Shown in pieces: positions 1 through 9,876 of a DNA stretch of 64,000 nucleotides. The stretch spans positions 156,075 to 220,074 of the forward strand of contig NZ_JANIBJ010000002.1 of assembly GCF_024505185.1 (NCBI RefSeq), written 5' to 3'. The position numbers and the translations under genes are program-made. The stretch is from Methylomonas subterranea. Its GTDB lineage: Bacteria > Pseudomonadota > Gammaproteobacteria > Methylococcales > Methylomonadaceae. Within the stretch, counting starts at the first letter, position 1; each line of letters opens with the position of its first letter. The notes under the pieces are model-generated. The model searched no databases, had not been told where the DNA came from, and saw only the letters and a program-made list of their open reading frames with translations.

Positions 1-1262
1 CGGGCGTGATTACCGCGATATTGTTGGTTATGATCGCCTTTGCCCAGGAAAAGACAACCAGCGCCATGTTGAATGAAGCCAACGCAACCGCTCAAGTCGG
101 TCGAAATCTGGTCAATAAAAACCTACGGAACGCTGAAGTGATCGACGCGATGGGGATGCTGCCGAGCATTCGGAAACGTTGGCTGCAGAATGTATATAAA
201 GTTTTGGAATTACAGGCCATTGCAAGTTCGCGGGCAGGATTGATCAATGCTCTGTCGAAATTGATCCGTTTGTCTTCTCAGTCCTTGATTTTGGCATTAG
301 GCGCCTATTTAGTCATAGAAAATGAAATCACCTCGGGGCTAATGATTGCCGGATCGATTTTGTTGGGACGCGCGTTGGCTCCCATAGATATTGTGATCGG
401 CTCATGGAAGGGTTTTATCAGCGCGCGAGGGCAATATCGGCGATTGAACGAGCTTTTGCTTAAAATGCCGGCTGATCAGCAAAAAATGACACTTCCCAAT
501 CCTGAAGGCGCTTTTCACCTGGAAAATGCGGTTGTGGTGCCGCCGGGAGCCAAAACACCCGTCATCAAGGGTATCACCATGTCCATTGTAAAAGGGGATG
601 TGTTGGGTGTGATTGGGCCCAGCGGTGCGGGCAAGTCGACGTTTGCTAGGGCATTGCTGGGGATTTGGCCGACATCCAGCGGCAGGATACGCTTGGATGG
701 TGCGGAGATATACGCAATGAATCGCGATGAACTCGGACCGTTCCTTGGCTATTTGCCTCAAGACATTGAACTGTTCGAAGGCAGTATCAGCGAAAATATC
801 GCAAGGTTCGGCAATGTCGATCCTGAAAAAGTCGTCAATGCGGCTAAAATGGCGGACGTTCATGAACTGATTTTACGCTTGCCCGAGGGCTACGACACTT
901 TTGTGGGGGCCAACGGAATTAATTTGTCCGGTGGGCAACGCCAACGGATAGGATTGGCTAGAGCGCTTTACGGCGATCCGGTGGTTGTAGTCCTCGACGA
1001 GCCCAACTCTAATCTGGACGAGCAGGGGGAGTTAGCTTTGGCCAAAGCCATTCAACGCCTGAAGCTTAAAAAAGTTACTGTTGTTATTGTTACTCATCGT
1101 AACAATGTGCTGGCAAATGTCGATAAGTTGCTGATACTCAGCGAAGGACAATTATCCGTTTACGGTCCCAAAGAGCAGGTGGTCGCCCATTTGCAAAAAA
1201 ATGCTCAACAGGCTGCTCGCCAAGGTGGAGCCGAACTGCTTTCCGAGCCATTATCCAACTAA
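1..1262 (+). CDS. Type I secretion ABC transporter, ATPase/permease (5' truncated)
   Basis: Inner-membrane ATPase/permease of a type I secretion system, which exports an unfolded substrate in one step through the HlyD and TolC partners encoded just downstream. The reading frame is open to the left edge, so the N-terminus and the first membrane helices are missing; about 418 residues remain of a family usually near 560-580. A hydrophobic permease half is followed by a complete nucleotide-binding domain: Walker A GPSGAGKST, signature LSGGQRQR, Walker B VVVVLDEP and H-loop THR. It resembles PrtD-type exporters without an N-terminal peptidase domain, though that end is not visible. No substrate with RTX repeats is present in the window. 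Confidence 0.9.
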   Translation, partial: GVITAILLVMIAFAQEKTTSAMLNEANATAQVGRNLVNKNLRNAEVIDAMGMLPSIRKRWLQNVYKVLELQAIASSRAGLINALSKLIRLSSQSLILALGAYLVIENEITSGLMIAGSILLGRALAPIDIVIGSWKGFISARGQYRRLNELLLKMPADQQKMTLPNPEGAFHLENAVVVPPGAKTPVIKGITMSIVKGDVLGVIGPSGAGKSTFARALLGIWPTSSGRIRLDGAEIYAMNRDELGPFLGYLPQDIELFEGSISENIARFGNVDPEKVVNAAKMADVHELILRLPEGYDTFVGANGINLSGGQRQRIGLARALYGDPVVVVLDEPNSNLDEQGELALAKAIQRLKLKKVTVVIVTHRNNVLANVDKLLILSEGQLSVYGPKEQVVAHLQKNAQQAARQGGAELLSEPLSN

Positions 1263-1279
1263 TTCCCCAATCTCCGCGC

Positions 1280-2608
1280 ATGACACAAATTACCGGGCAG
1301 TTGCCCGCTTCTGATCAAATATTGCTGGTTACGGACGATAAACCGATCCGCAATATTGGCATGTGGGTTTTGATATTTACATTTGGAATACTGGGTGGTT
1401 GGGGGTATTTTGCGCCTCTTGATAGTTCGGCGCTGGCGCCTGGCTTCGTGTCCGTAAAGTCCTACCGGAAAACCGTACAACATTTCGATGGCGGTATCGT
1501 TCGCGAACTATTGATAAAAGAAGGTGATTTGGTTGAAGAAGGTCAAGTTTTGATTCGACTGGACACTACCGAAATTAACGCGCAGTTGGAGATTATCCGG
1601 GCTCAATACATAGCTTTGTTGGCTCAGGTGGCCAGACTGACTGCGGAAAGAGAACAAAAGTCCGCGATCAGTTATCCCGAAAGCCTTAATGACAACCTGG
1701 ATGCACGTATTGTCGAAGTGAAGCAGGTTGAGGAACAAATTTTTCATGCCAGAAAAATCTCCCATGAAGGCGAAATTTCAGTTTTGAATCAACGTATCAG
1801 TCAGTTGAAGTCAAGAATTTCCGGACTGCAGGGGCAGCGTAGTGGTAAAAAACAGTTGGTCGCTTCCTATGAGGAAGAGATTCATGACATGAAAGAATTA
1901 CTGGCCGAGGGATTCGCCGGTAAACAACGTGTGCGCGATCTGGAGCGAAACCTGACTCTGATCAATAGCGAAATAGCTTCATTGGCGGCCGAAATTTCCG
2001 GTGATGAAATTCAGATCGGCGAAACGAGATTGCAAATTCTGCAACTGCAAAAACAGTTTCAGGAGGAAGTCGCCGCCAAGTTAGGAGAGGCTCAAGCCCT
2101 GCTTTATGACGTTACCCAGCGCATGGTTGCTACCCGGGACAGAGTTATTAGAACAGAAATTAGATCGCCGTCATCGGGTCGGGTGCTCGGGCTAACCGTA
2201 CATACCCTCGGTAGCGTTATTTCCCCGGGCAGACCGATTCTTGAAATCGTGCCGCAGCAGGAGGAATTGGTCGTCACGGCTCAAGTTTCCCCGATTGATA
2301 TCGATAGAGTAAGGCAAGGCTTGCTTGCCGAGGTGCGCTTTAGTGCCTTTAAGCAGGCTTTGGCGCCGAAATTAGAAGGCAAGGTGACTAATATCTCCGC
2401 GGACAGACTGACCGACGACAGGACGGGCGCTTCATATTACCAAGCGGAAATCGAGCTTACGCGGGAAAGCATCGAAAAACTCGTTGATATGGAATTACTG
2501 CCGGGAATGCCGGCGGAAGTGCTGATCAACACTGGCGAGAGAACGGCCATTGAATATTTGTTGCAGCCTATAACCAACGCATTTTCTCGAGCCTTTATAG
2601 AGGATTAA
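1280..2608 (+). CDS. HlyD-family membrane fusion protein of type I secretion
   Basis: Periplasmic adaptor linking the inner-membrane ABC exporter to the outer-membrane channel. The 442 residues show a short cytoplasmic N-terminus, one membrane helix (about residues 25-45, rich in W, I and F), a lipoyl-like half (FDGGIVRELLIKEGD), a long coiled-coil hairpin (about 100-270) and a beta-barrel C-terminal half with the HlyD-type sequence IRSPSSGRVLGL. The length is typical of PrtE/HlyD adaptors. It starts 17 bases after the ABC gene, and its stop overlaps the next start by one base (TAATG), so the three genes form one operon. Confidence 0.92.
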   Translation: MTQITGQLPASDQILLVTDDKPIRNIGMWVLIFTFGILGGWGYFAPLDSSALAPGFVSVKSYRKTVQHFDGGIVRELLIKEGDLVEEGQVLIRLDTTEINAQLEIIRAQYIALLAQVARLTAEREQKSAISYPESLNDNLDARIVEVKQVEEQIFHARKISHEGEISVLNQRISQLKSRISGLQGQRSGKKQLVASYEEEIHDMKELLAEGFAGKQRVRDLERNLTLINSEIASLAAEISGDEIQIGETRLQILQLQKQFQEEVAAKLGEAQALLYDVTQRMVATRDRVIRTEIRSPSSGRVLGLTVHTLGSVISPGRPILEIVPQQEELVVTAQVSPIDIDRVRQGLLAEVRFSAFKQALAPKLEGKVTNISADRLTDDRTGASYYQAEIELTRESIEKLVDMELLPGMPAEVLINTGERTAIEYLLQPITNAFSRAFIED

Positions 2609-3936
2609 TGGTTATCAAGAGAATCAAGTTGGTGTTGTTGACTGCGACACTCCTGCGGGCGAAGTGCGTTTTCAGCGAAGACTTATTGACTGTTTACCAA
2701 CAGGCGCTTGAAGCCGATCCCGCGCTTAAATCGGCCATGCTGAAACTGGATATCGTGGCAGCCCAAAAACAACAGGCAGTTGGCGAAATGCTGCCGCAAG
2801 TGACGGCGAGTGCCAACTGGTCGGCGAATAATCAACGATTAAGTAGTGTTGGCAGTACCGCCACCAGTAATTACAAGGGTACCCGCTATGTGCTATCGGT
2901 CAACCAATCATTAATCGATTTTGCCAAATTTTGGAATTGGCGACGCGCACAAGAAGTCGAAAACCAATATTCCGCCGAAAGTATTGAGGCTCGGCATGTA
3001 CTGATAGACAGCGTTGTGGATAAATATTTCAGCGTACTGGAAGCTGAAGATCAACTATTTTTCTTCGGGAAGGAAAAACAGGCAACCGAGAAACAACTTG
3101 AACAGGTAAAAAAACAATACGCCAAGCAATTGTTGAAAATTACTGATTTGTATGAAGTGGAAGCCAGATTGGATCAAATTCAAGCTAGCGAGATAGAAGC
3201 GGAAACCATTTTGGTAAGGGCCAGGGAAAGCCTGAAAGCTTTAAGTAATACCACTCCGGCAAGATTGTTTAAATTACGCGACGATATAGATTTTAAGCCA
3301 TTGGAAGGCGAATTGGACGACTGGATAGCCGTCGCAAAAAGCGAAAATCCAGTGTTGGCGGCGCAAATCAGTGCTTTAGCCGCTGCGAGTGACGATGTTG
3401 TGATGCAGAAGTCAAAACATCTGCCGGTTGTGGATTTACAGTTCAATTACTACAACACCGATACCGGATACCAAAGTGCCAGAACCCCGGAAACCGAAGT
3501 CCAGGTCGCGGCAATCAATGTCACCATGCCTATTTTTAGTGGCGGAATCACCTCTCAGAGAGTCAATGAGGCTCAGTTGAGGCTGGCGCTTACCGAAAAT
3601 GAAAATGAGGCTAAGGTGCGGGCATTAATCAAAGAAACCAGTGATGCTTTTTTAAGCTCTAATGCCAGCGTGCGGCGGGTGAAGGCGACCGTCAAAGCAT
3701 TAGAGTCTTCCAGAAAATCTCGGGAAGCTAAGGAAAAAGGCTTTAAATATGGTGTTGAAACCATCAGTGATGTTTTAGATGCCCAGCAGGTTGAATTCAG
3801 AGCGGAAAGAGATTTGTCTCAGGCCAAGTATGGGTATATTAAAAACCGCATACGCTTTATGCATGCCATAGGCCTGATTTCCGTGGAAAACCTTATGGAA
3901 ATCAACGAGTGGCTGCAACAGCCGGCAACGCAATGA
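2608..3936 (+). CDS. TolC-family outer-membrane channel of type I secretion
   Basis: Outer-membrane exit duct of the secretion system, expected to trimerise into a beta-barrel with a long periplasmic alpha-helical tunnel. The 442-residue protein has a signal-like N-terminus (MVIKRIKLVLLTATLLRA) followed by two similar halves with the family pattern, including TVYQQALEADPALKSA and a matching repeat near residue 230 onward. Poly-Q/E/K amphipathic helices are typical of OEP repeats. The gene overlaps the HlyD stop by one base, and its own stop overlaps the Hsp70 start by four bases, so translation is coupled in both directions. Confidence 0.9.
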   Translation: MVIKRIKLVLLTATLLRAKCVFSEDLLTVYQQALEADPALKSAMLKLDIVAAQKQQAVGEMLPQVTASANWSANNQRLSSVGSTATSNYKGTRYVLSVNQSLIDFAKFWNWRRAQEVENQYSAESIEARHVLIDSVVDKYFSVLEAEDQLFFFGKEKQATEKQLEQVKKQYAKQLLKITDLYEVEARLDQIQASEIEAETILVRARESLKALSNTTPARLFKLRDDIDFKPLEGELDDWIAVAKSENPVLAAQISALAAASDDVVMQKSKHLPVVDLQFNYYNTDTGYQSARTPETEVQVAAINVTMPIFSGGITSQRVNEAQLRLALTENENEAKVRALIKETSDAFLSSNASVRRVKATVKALESSRKSREAKEKGFKYGVETISDVLDAQQVEFRAERDLSQAKYGYIKNRIRFMHAIGLISVENLMEINEWLQQPATQ

Positions 3937-6671
3937 AAAATTTATCCCCCAATTATCTAGTCGGCATAGACCTCGGCACCACGCATACCGTTGTGGCATA
4001 CGCTGCCGCCGGCGATCCGGAAAAACAAATTCATTTGTTCGAAATACCGCAACTGGTGGCGCCCGGTGAAGTGGCGGCCCGGCCCTTGCTGCCTTCGGTG
4101 CGCTACCATCCGGCGGATGGCGAGTTACAGGCCGGCGAGGGATTTTTAAACGCGGAAGACGGCGCGGTATTGGGCGAAGCGGCGCGGCTGTTGGGCGCCA
4201 AGTCGCAAGGCCGCTTGGTGACCAGCGCCAAAAGCTGGTTGTCGCATACAGCGGTCGACCATGCCGCGGCGATACTACCCTGGGGTAGCGACGAGTCGGT
4301 ATTCAAAGTTTCGCCGTTGGAAGCCAGTGCCAGTTATTTAAAGCATGTGCGCACGGTTTGGGAGCAGCGTTTTCCGGAAGCGCCGCTGAATAGACAGCAA
4401 GTGGTCATTACGGTGCCGGCCTCGTTTGACGAGTCGGCCCGTTCGCTGACCGTGGCAGCCGCCAAATTGGCCGGCTTGACCGGTATTCGGCTGCTGGAAG
4501 AACCGCAAGCCGTTTGTTACGACTGGCTGCGCCGGCATGCCGGTAGCGTGGCCGCCAGTCTGGCGGGCAGCCGCTTGCTATTGGTCTGCGATGTCGGCGG
4601 CGGCACCACGGATTTGACCTTGATTAAAGTCGAATACGGTGCCGGCGAACCGCAATTGACCCGTATCGCGGTCGGTGACCATTTGATGCTGGGTGGCGAC
4701 AATATCGACCTGGCCTTGGCGCATTTGGCGGAGAGCCGTTTGCGGGTAGGCGACAAAAAATTGTCCACGGCGGATTTATCGCAATTATTGGAACAATGCC
4801 GCATTGCCAAGGAACGCCTGCTGGCGGACGACGCGCCGGAGCAAATGCCGGTGACCCTGCTGGGCGGCGGCTCCAAACTGATCGGCGGCACTAAAAGCAC
4901 CCATTTGAGCCGGGAAGAAGTGCGGCAAATTGCCCTTGACGGCTTTTTACCGCTATCGGACTTAAACGATTTACCGGACAAAAAACGCAGCGGGGTGGTG
5001 GAGTTCGGCTTGCCCTACGCGGCCGAACCTGCCATCAGCAAGCATATCGCCGCCTTTTTGCAATTACATGCCGCTTCCGCGCGCGCGGCCTTGGCCGGCG
5101 AAAGCGGGGTGCCGGATGCCTTGTTGCTGAACGGCGGCGTGTTCCGTAGCCCGGCCCTGGTGCAACGGGTGACGGCCTTGTTGAGCCGGTGGCGGGACGG
5201 TCGGGCGCCGCGTGTGCTGGACAATCGCCATCCTGAACTGGCGGTGGCATTCGGCGCTGTCGCTTACGCCACGGCCCGCCAGGAGAAAAAACTTAAAATC
5301 GCCGGCGGCGCGGCGCGCAGTTATTTTCTGCAAATCGACAGCGGCAAGCAGGGGATGCGCCAAGGTGTATGCATCCTGCCCAAGGGCAGCGAGGAGGGTC
5401 GCGAAATTTTATTGAACGACAGGCAGTTCGCCTTGCGGGTCGGTCAGCCGGTGCGCTTTCATTTGATGTCCAGCAGTGGCGACGGCGACTATCCGCCCGG
5501 TGCCTTGGTGGACATGGACGACGAGCGCTTTCACAGCCTGCCGCCGCTGGCGGTGGCTTTTGACGGCGAGCAAAGGGCCGAAGTCATCGTGCAATTGCTG
5601 GCCACTTATACCGAAGTCGGCACCCTGCGGCTGCAATGCGTGGCGGTGAATGATGCCAGCCAACGCTGGGATGTGGAATTTCAAATCCGCAAAACGGCCC
5701 AGGCCAGTGTCAGCGCCGAATTACCTGGTCAATTGCCGCAAGCTTTGGAAAAAATCCAGGCCGTGTTCGGCGCCAAATCCAAACAGATCGATCCGCAGGC
5801 AGTGAAAACCCTGCGCGCCGATCTGGAAAAAATTTTGGCCGCGCCGCGCGGGGATTGGCAAACCCCGCTATTACGGGAATTGTTCGGCGCATTGCTGGAG
5901 GGCGGTAAATACCGCCGCCGCAGCGAGCAGCACGAACGCTTGTGGCTGAGCTTGAGCGGTTTTTGCCTGCGGCCCGGCTTTGGTTATCCGTTGGACGATT
6001 GGCGAACGGAACAACTGTGGAAGCTGTACCCGGAAGGCTTGCAGTTCGTCAACGAAAAACAGAACTGGACCGAATGGTGGACGCTGTGGCGGCGGGTGGC
6101 CGGCGGTTTGCCCGCCGAGGCGCAGCAACGCATTTTTAAAGACATTGCCAAATTCATCAATCCGGCCGCGGCCCGCCAAGCAGGCATCGCCAAGCAACTG
6201 TCCATGCGAGGTTACGAAGACATGGTGCGGCTGGCGGCGGCGCTGGAACGCCTGCCGGTAACGGACAAGATGCAGTTGGGCGGTTGGCTGTTGAAGCGCC
6301 TGGAAAAGCCCGGCGAGCCGGATTCCAGCTGGTGGGCGCTGGGGCGGATAGGTGGGCGAATCTTATTTCACGGCAACAATCACGACGTGATTGCACCCGG
6401 CGTGGCCGCGGACTGGTTGGCGCAATTGCTGAAAACGGATTGGAAGAAACAGCCGCAAGCCGGTTTCGCCGCCACTCTGTTGGCGCGGTGCTGCGACGAC
6501 AGGGTCCGCGACATCGATGATGACTTGCGCCTGCTGGTATTGGAGAAACTCAAACAAGCCAAGGCCGCCGTTTCCTGGCAGGAGATGGTCGCCGAATACA
6601 AGCCGCTGGACGAGAGCCAGGAAAAGCAGCTGTTCGGCGAAGCCTTGCCGCCCGGCTTGCGGCTGATATGA
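3933..6671 (+). CDS. Hsp70-family protein with long C-terminal extension (DnaK-related)
   Basis: An Hsp70-like ATPase. Seen: phosphate-1 loop GIDLGTTHT (about residues 11-19), phosphate-2 motif VCDVGGGTTDLTL near residue 220, and an adenosine-binding LLNGGVFRSP segment near 400. After the ATPase and a beta-rich middle there is an extra alpha-helical C-terminal region of some 300 residues, W- and R-rich, like the DUF3731 region of DnaK-related proteins. At 912 residues it is much longer than DnaK (about 640) and has no acidic EEVD-like tail. The start at 3933 was chosen because it forms an ATGA overlap with the channel gene and places MKNLSPNYLVGIDLG at the N-terminus; an ATG 24 bases upstream is possible. 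It is coupled to the SNF2 gene downstream. Its client is unknown. Confidence 0.85.
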   Translation: MKNLSPNYLVGIDLGTTHTVVAYAAAGDPEKQIHLFEIPQLVAPGEVAARPLLPSVRYHPADGELQAGEGFLNAEDGAVLGEAARLLGAKSQGRLVTSAKSWLSHTAVDHAAAILPWGSDESVFKVSPLEASASYLKHVRTVWEQRFPEAPLNRQQVVITVPASFDESARSLTVAAAKLAGLTGIRLLEEPQAVCYDWLRRHAGSVAASLAGSRLLLVCDVGGGTTDLTLIKVEYGAGEPQLTRIAVGDHLMLGGDNIDLALAHLAESRLRVGDKKLSTADLSQLLEQCRIAKERLLADDAPEQMPVTLLGGGSKLIGGTKSTHLSREEVRQIALDGFLPLSDLNDLPDKKRSGVVEFGLPYAAEPAISKHIAAFLQLHAASARAALAGESGVPDALLLNGGVFRSPALVQRVTALLSRWRDGRAPRVLDNRHPELAVAFGAVAYATARQEKKLKIAGGAARSYFLQIDSGKQGMRQGVCILPKGSEEGREILLNDRQFALRVGQPVRFHLMSSSGDGDYPPGALVDMDDERFHSLPPLAVAFDGEQRAEVIVQLLATYTEVGTLRLQCVAVNDASQRWDVEFQIRKTAQASVSAELPGQLPQALEKIQAVFGAKSKQIDPQAVKTLRADLEKILAAPRGDWQTPLLRELFGALLEGGKYRRRSEQHERLWLSLSGFCLRPGFGYPLDDWRTEQLWKLYPEGLQFVNEKQNWTEWWTLWRRVAGGLPAEAQQRIFKDIAKFINPAAARQAGIAKQLSMRGYEDMVRLAAALERLPVTDKMQLGGWLLKRLEKPGEPDSSWWALGRIGGRILFHGNNHDVIAPGVAADWLAQLLKTDWKKQPQAGFAATLLARCCDDRVRDIDDDLRLLVLEKLKQAKAAVSWQEMVAEYKPLDESQEKQLFGEALPPGLRLI

Positions 6672-9600
6672 GCCCCCGCCACCAGTACGCAATCAACCCG
6701 CATCCTTCACAATTACCCGGCACGGATATGGAAAACGACGTTTATCTTTACGACACCGAACGCCTGCATAGCATCGCTTCCGAAGAACTGGTCAAGCAAG
6801 GTTTGAGGTATTTTACCGACAACCGGGTCATAGGCGTGGCGGCGGAAAACGGGCTGGTACTGGCGCAGGTCGAGGACGAGAACGAAGAGCAGTATTGGCT
6901 GGAGTTGGCGGTCGATGAAGACGACCGTCTGCGGGTGACTTGCGATTGCCCGCAAGAGGGTGGCGTCTGCGTGCATGCCATCGCCGCGCTATACGCCTAT
7001 GCCGATCAATATGCGCCTATTGACTCCACAGGCCTTGACAGCGCGTTGGACGAGGCGATACAGGAGCGGGTCAAGAAAGGCCGCAACGAGGTCAAGGTTA
7101 AATTGCTAAGCGGCAACCTGGGGTTCGGTACCTGGCAGGCGACCTCGCTGGTGTCGGCGACGCATTGGCAGCGTTCCTATCAAGTGCAGATACGCTCGCT
7201 GGATCAGCGTGTCAATTATTGTACTTGCCCGGACTTGGCCAGCAATCGCCTAGGTACTTGCAAGCATATCGAAGCAGTTCTGCACTATGCCAGAAAGCAG
7301 CCCGAATACAAGAAACTGAAACAGCAAGGCTCGCCTGTGTCTTTCGTGTATTTGGCCTGGGAATCGGCAACCCGGCCGCTGATTCGCTTGCAGCGCCGCG
7401 CGGATATTGCCGAGGATTTGGCTGTTCTGCTGGCGGAATTTTTCAATGATCAGGACTTGTTCGTTGGCCGTTTGCCGGAAGATTTTTTCCGTTTTTCGCA
7501 GAGGGTTTACGGCCGCGAGGATTTTTTGCTCGGCGACGACGCCGTGCAATACGCCCAGCAATGCGCGGAAGACGCCGCGCGAGCCTTGCGCGGTCTGGAG
7601 ATCAGGCAAAGCATACGCCAAAGCAACGGCCTGTTGCCTGGGCTCAAGGTCAAGCTGTTTCCGTACCAGGTCGAAGGCGTGGCATTTTTGGCCTCCCGCG
7701 GGCGGGCCTTGCTGGCGGACGACATGGGCTTGGGCAAGACCTTACAGGCCATCGCCGCCGGCACTTGGCTGGCCGACAATGCCGAAGTCAAGCGCATCCT
7801 GATCGTTTGCCCGACGTCGTTGAAGCATCAATGGGCCAGGGAAATTGCCAAATTCACCGGCCGCAGCGTGCAGATTTTGCAAGGCGGCCCGGAACAGCGC
7901 AGCGTGCAATATCGGGCCGATGCCTTGTTTTTCATCGCCAATTACGAATTGGTGCTGCGCGATCTTAGCCTGATCAGCGAATACCTGAAGCCGGATTTGC
8001 TGATACTGGACGAGGCGCAACGGATCAAGAACTGGCGTACCAAATTGTCGTCTACCGTCAAGCTGATTCCGGCCCGCGATGTATTCGTGCTCAGCGGCAC
8101 GCCGCTGGAAAATCGGCTGGAGGATTTGTACAGCCTGCTGCAATTGGTGGATGCCAGGGTGTTGGGGCCGCTATGGCGCTGCTTGCTGGATTTTCATATC
8201 ACCAACGAACGCGGCAAGGTCATCGGTTACCGCAATCTGGCGGAATTGCGCCGGCGTATCGCACCGGTCGTGCTGCGGCGCGCCCGCACGCTGGTCGCCG
8301 ACCAGTTGCCGGACAGAACCGAAGTGACGCTGGATATTGCGATGGATGTCAAGCAACAGGAACTGCATGCTTCGGCCATGCAGGCCGCCGGCCTTTTGGC
8401 GCAAATCGCCAAACGCCGGCCGTTGACGCCCGGCGAGAGCAACCGGCTATTGGCCGCGCTGCAGCAGGCGCGCATGGCCTGCAACGCGGCAGGACTGGTG
8501 GACAAGGAAACCCAAGGTTCGCCCAAGCTGGAGGAACTGGCGCGCTTGCTGGAAGAACTCTGTCTGCAAAGCAACCGTAAGGCCGTGGTGTTTTCGCAAT
8601 GGGCCATGATGACCGAAATGGTGGAATTGCTGGTGCGCGGCATGGGCCTGGGTTGCGTGCGCCTGCACGGCGGGGTGCCCGGCGCCAAACGCGGCGAACT
8701 GATGGAGCGCTTTCAAAACGACGATGCCGTGCAGGTGTTCATCTCGACCGACGCCGGCGGTACCGGCCTGAACCTGCAAGCCGCTACCGCCTTGATCAAT
8801 CTGGACATGCCGTGGAATCCGGCGATTCTGGATCAACGCATCGCTCGCGTGCATCGCTTGGGGCAGAAACACAAGGTACAGATTTTCATTTTGCTGGCCG
8901 AAGAATCTTATGAGCAGCGCGTGGCCCAGTTGGTCAGAGGCAAGCGTGATTTGTTCGATAACGTCATCGACCCGGAGGCTACGGAAGATACGGTAGGCGT
9001 TTCGAAGAAAATGCTGGAGAGCTTGATCGACGATCTGACCGGCAGCGCAACCGACGCCGCGGGCAAGGCGGAAATCGCCGCAGTGCCGCCGGCCGAGATG
9101 CCCGAGATTCCGATGGAACAGCCCGCGGCCAAGCCCAAGGAGTCGGCGCACTACGAAGACGACGATACGGTACGGCAGGCTGTGGCCGGCATTCAAGTTG
9201 CGTTCGGGCCGCGTATCGAGCGGGTGCTGGCAAAAGACGGCGGTTTGCTGGTGGTACTCGAAAGCTGGCGGGATGGCGACGAACAAACGTCCGAACAATT
9301 ATCCGCCGACGAGTTGCCGGTCGCGGTCATCGACGCGCGAACCTGGCGCAGTCTGCAACGTCTGGGTAAGGCTTCCCCGTTGGCCGAAACCCGTAGCGTG
9401 TTCGAAGCCGCCGCCGAACCGATGGCGGAAAATCCCTTGCATGAACTGGCCCGGCAAAAACTGCGTTCCGCCGAGGTGTTGCTGGAGCAACAATGTCCGG
9501 CCGGCGTGATGGAGTTATTGGCCTCGGCCTTGTTGACCAAGCTGGCGGCCTTGCACGGGCAAACTCAAGCGCCGGCCGCCACCGAGGTGGCGGTTTGGCT

Positions 9601-9754
9601 ATATACCGACATCGTGCCGCGTGGCCTGTTGAGCAACGAGCAGGCGGGCCAAGTGGTGCAAATCGTGTCGTTGAGCATGGGCAGCGCGTTGCCGGAAGCC
9701 CTGATTCGGCAAGCCGCAAGCGACGCCAAGCAGTTGCTGGCGGCTTGGTCTTGA
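6668..9754 (+). CDS. SWIM zinc-finger SNF2-family helicase/ATPase
   Basis: A large SNF2 (RapA/SWI2-like) DNA translocase of 1028 residues. Two SWIM zinc modules come first, CDCPQEGGVCVH near residue 92 and CTCPDLASNRLGTCKH near 186. Then comes the helicase core: Walker A ADDMGLGKT near 352, Walker B DEAQ near 447, SGTPLEN, motif V TDAGGTGLNLQ and motif VI QRIARVHRLGQ near 725-735. A C-terminal domain of about 260 residues is not recognised. The start overlaps the Hsp70 stop (ATGA); another ATG lies at 6728 without a better ribosome-binding site. Such proteins remodel protein-DNA complexes; pairing with an Hsp70 suggests a joint disassembly or repair role, which is inference. Confidence 0.88.
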   Translation: MSPRHQYAINPHPSQLPGTDMENDVYLYDTERLHSIASEELVKQGLRYFTDNRVIGVAAENGLVLAQVEDENEEQYWLELAVDEDDRLRVTCDCPQEGGVCVHAIAALYAYADQYAPIDSTGLDSALDEAIQERVKKGRNEVKVKLLSGNLGFGTWQATSLVSATHWQRSYQVQIRSLDQRVNYCTCPDLASNRLGTCKHIEAVLHYARKQPEYKKLKQQGSPVSFVYLAWESATRPLIRLQRRADIAEDLAVLLAEFFNDQDLFVGRLPEDFFRFSQRVYGREDFLLGDDAVQYAQQCAEDAARALRGLEIRQSIRQSNGLLPGLKVKLFPYQVEGVAFLASRGRALLADDMGLGKTLQAIAAGTWLADNAEVKRILIVCPTSLKHQWAREIAKFTGRSVQILQGGPEQRSVQYRADALFFIANYELVLRDLSLISEYLKPDLLILDEAQRIKNWRTKLSSTVKLIPARDVFVLSGTPLENRLEDLYSLLQLVDARVLGPLWRCLLDFHITNERGKVIGYRNLAELRRRIAPVVLRRARTLVADQLPDRTEVTLDIAMDVKQQELHASAMQAAGLLAQIAKRRPLTPGESNRLLAALQQARMACNAAGLVDKETQGSPKLEELARLLEELCLQSNRKAVVFSQWAMMTEMVELLVRGMGLGCVRLHGGVPGAKRGELMERFQNDDAVQVFISTDAGGTGLNLQAATALINLDMPWNPAILDQRIARVHRLGQKHKVQIFILLAEESYEQRVAQLVRGKRDLFDNVIDPEATEDTVGVSKKMLESLIDDLTGSATDAAGKAEIAAVPPAEMPEIPMEQPAAKPKESAHYEDDDTVRQAVAGIQVAFGPRIERVLAKDGGLLVVLESWRDGDEQTSEQLSADELPVAVIDARTWRSLQRLGKASPLAETRSVFEAAAEPMAENPLHELARQKLRSAEVLLEQQCPAGVMELLASALLTKLAALHGQTQAPAATEVAVWLYTDIVPRGLLSNEQAGQVVQIVSLSMGSALPEALIRQAASDAKQLLAAWS

Positions 9755-9806
9755 CGAACAAGGCGCGCTTGGAAAGCCTCGAGAGGCGCTGGCTTCGGCT
9801 ATCGAT

Positions 9807-9847
9807 AAATACCGGTATTTGGCCGCGGCTTTTGTCGCATCGATAAT
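9807..9847 (+). promoter_or_regulatory. Candidate sigma-70 promoter and palindrome ahead of the legionaminate operon
   Basis: A -35-like TTGGCC (9819-9824) and a -10-like GATAAT (9842-9847) are separated by 17 bases, 29 bases before the legF start. A perfect 14-base palindrome, AAATACCGGTATTT (9807-9820), abuts the -35 and could bind a regulator. The matches are 4/6 and 5/6. No terminator closes the preceding gene in the 122-base gap, so read-through is also possible. Confidence 0.4.
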
Positions 9848-9876
9848 AATCGTGCAAGCAATCTAAATGTTGATAT

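Noticed and set aside
8447..9298. 283-codon open frame antisense to the SNF2 gene
   Set aside because: It is complementary to conserved helicase motifs; composition is His/Arg/Gln-rich with no ribosome-binding site.
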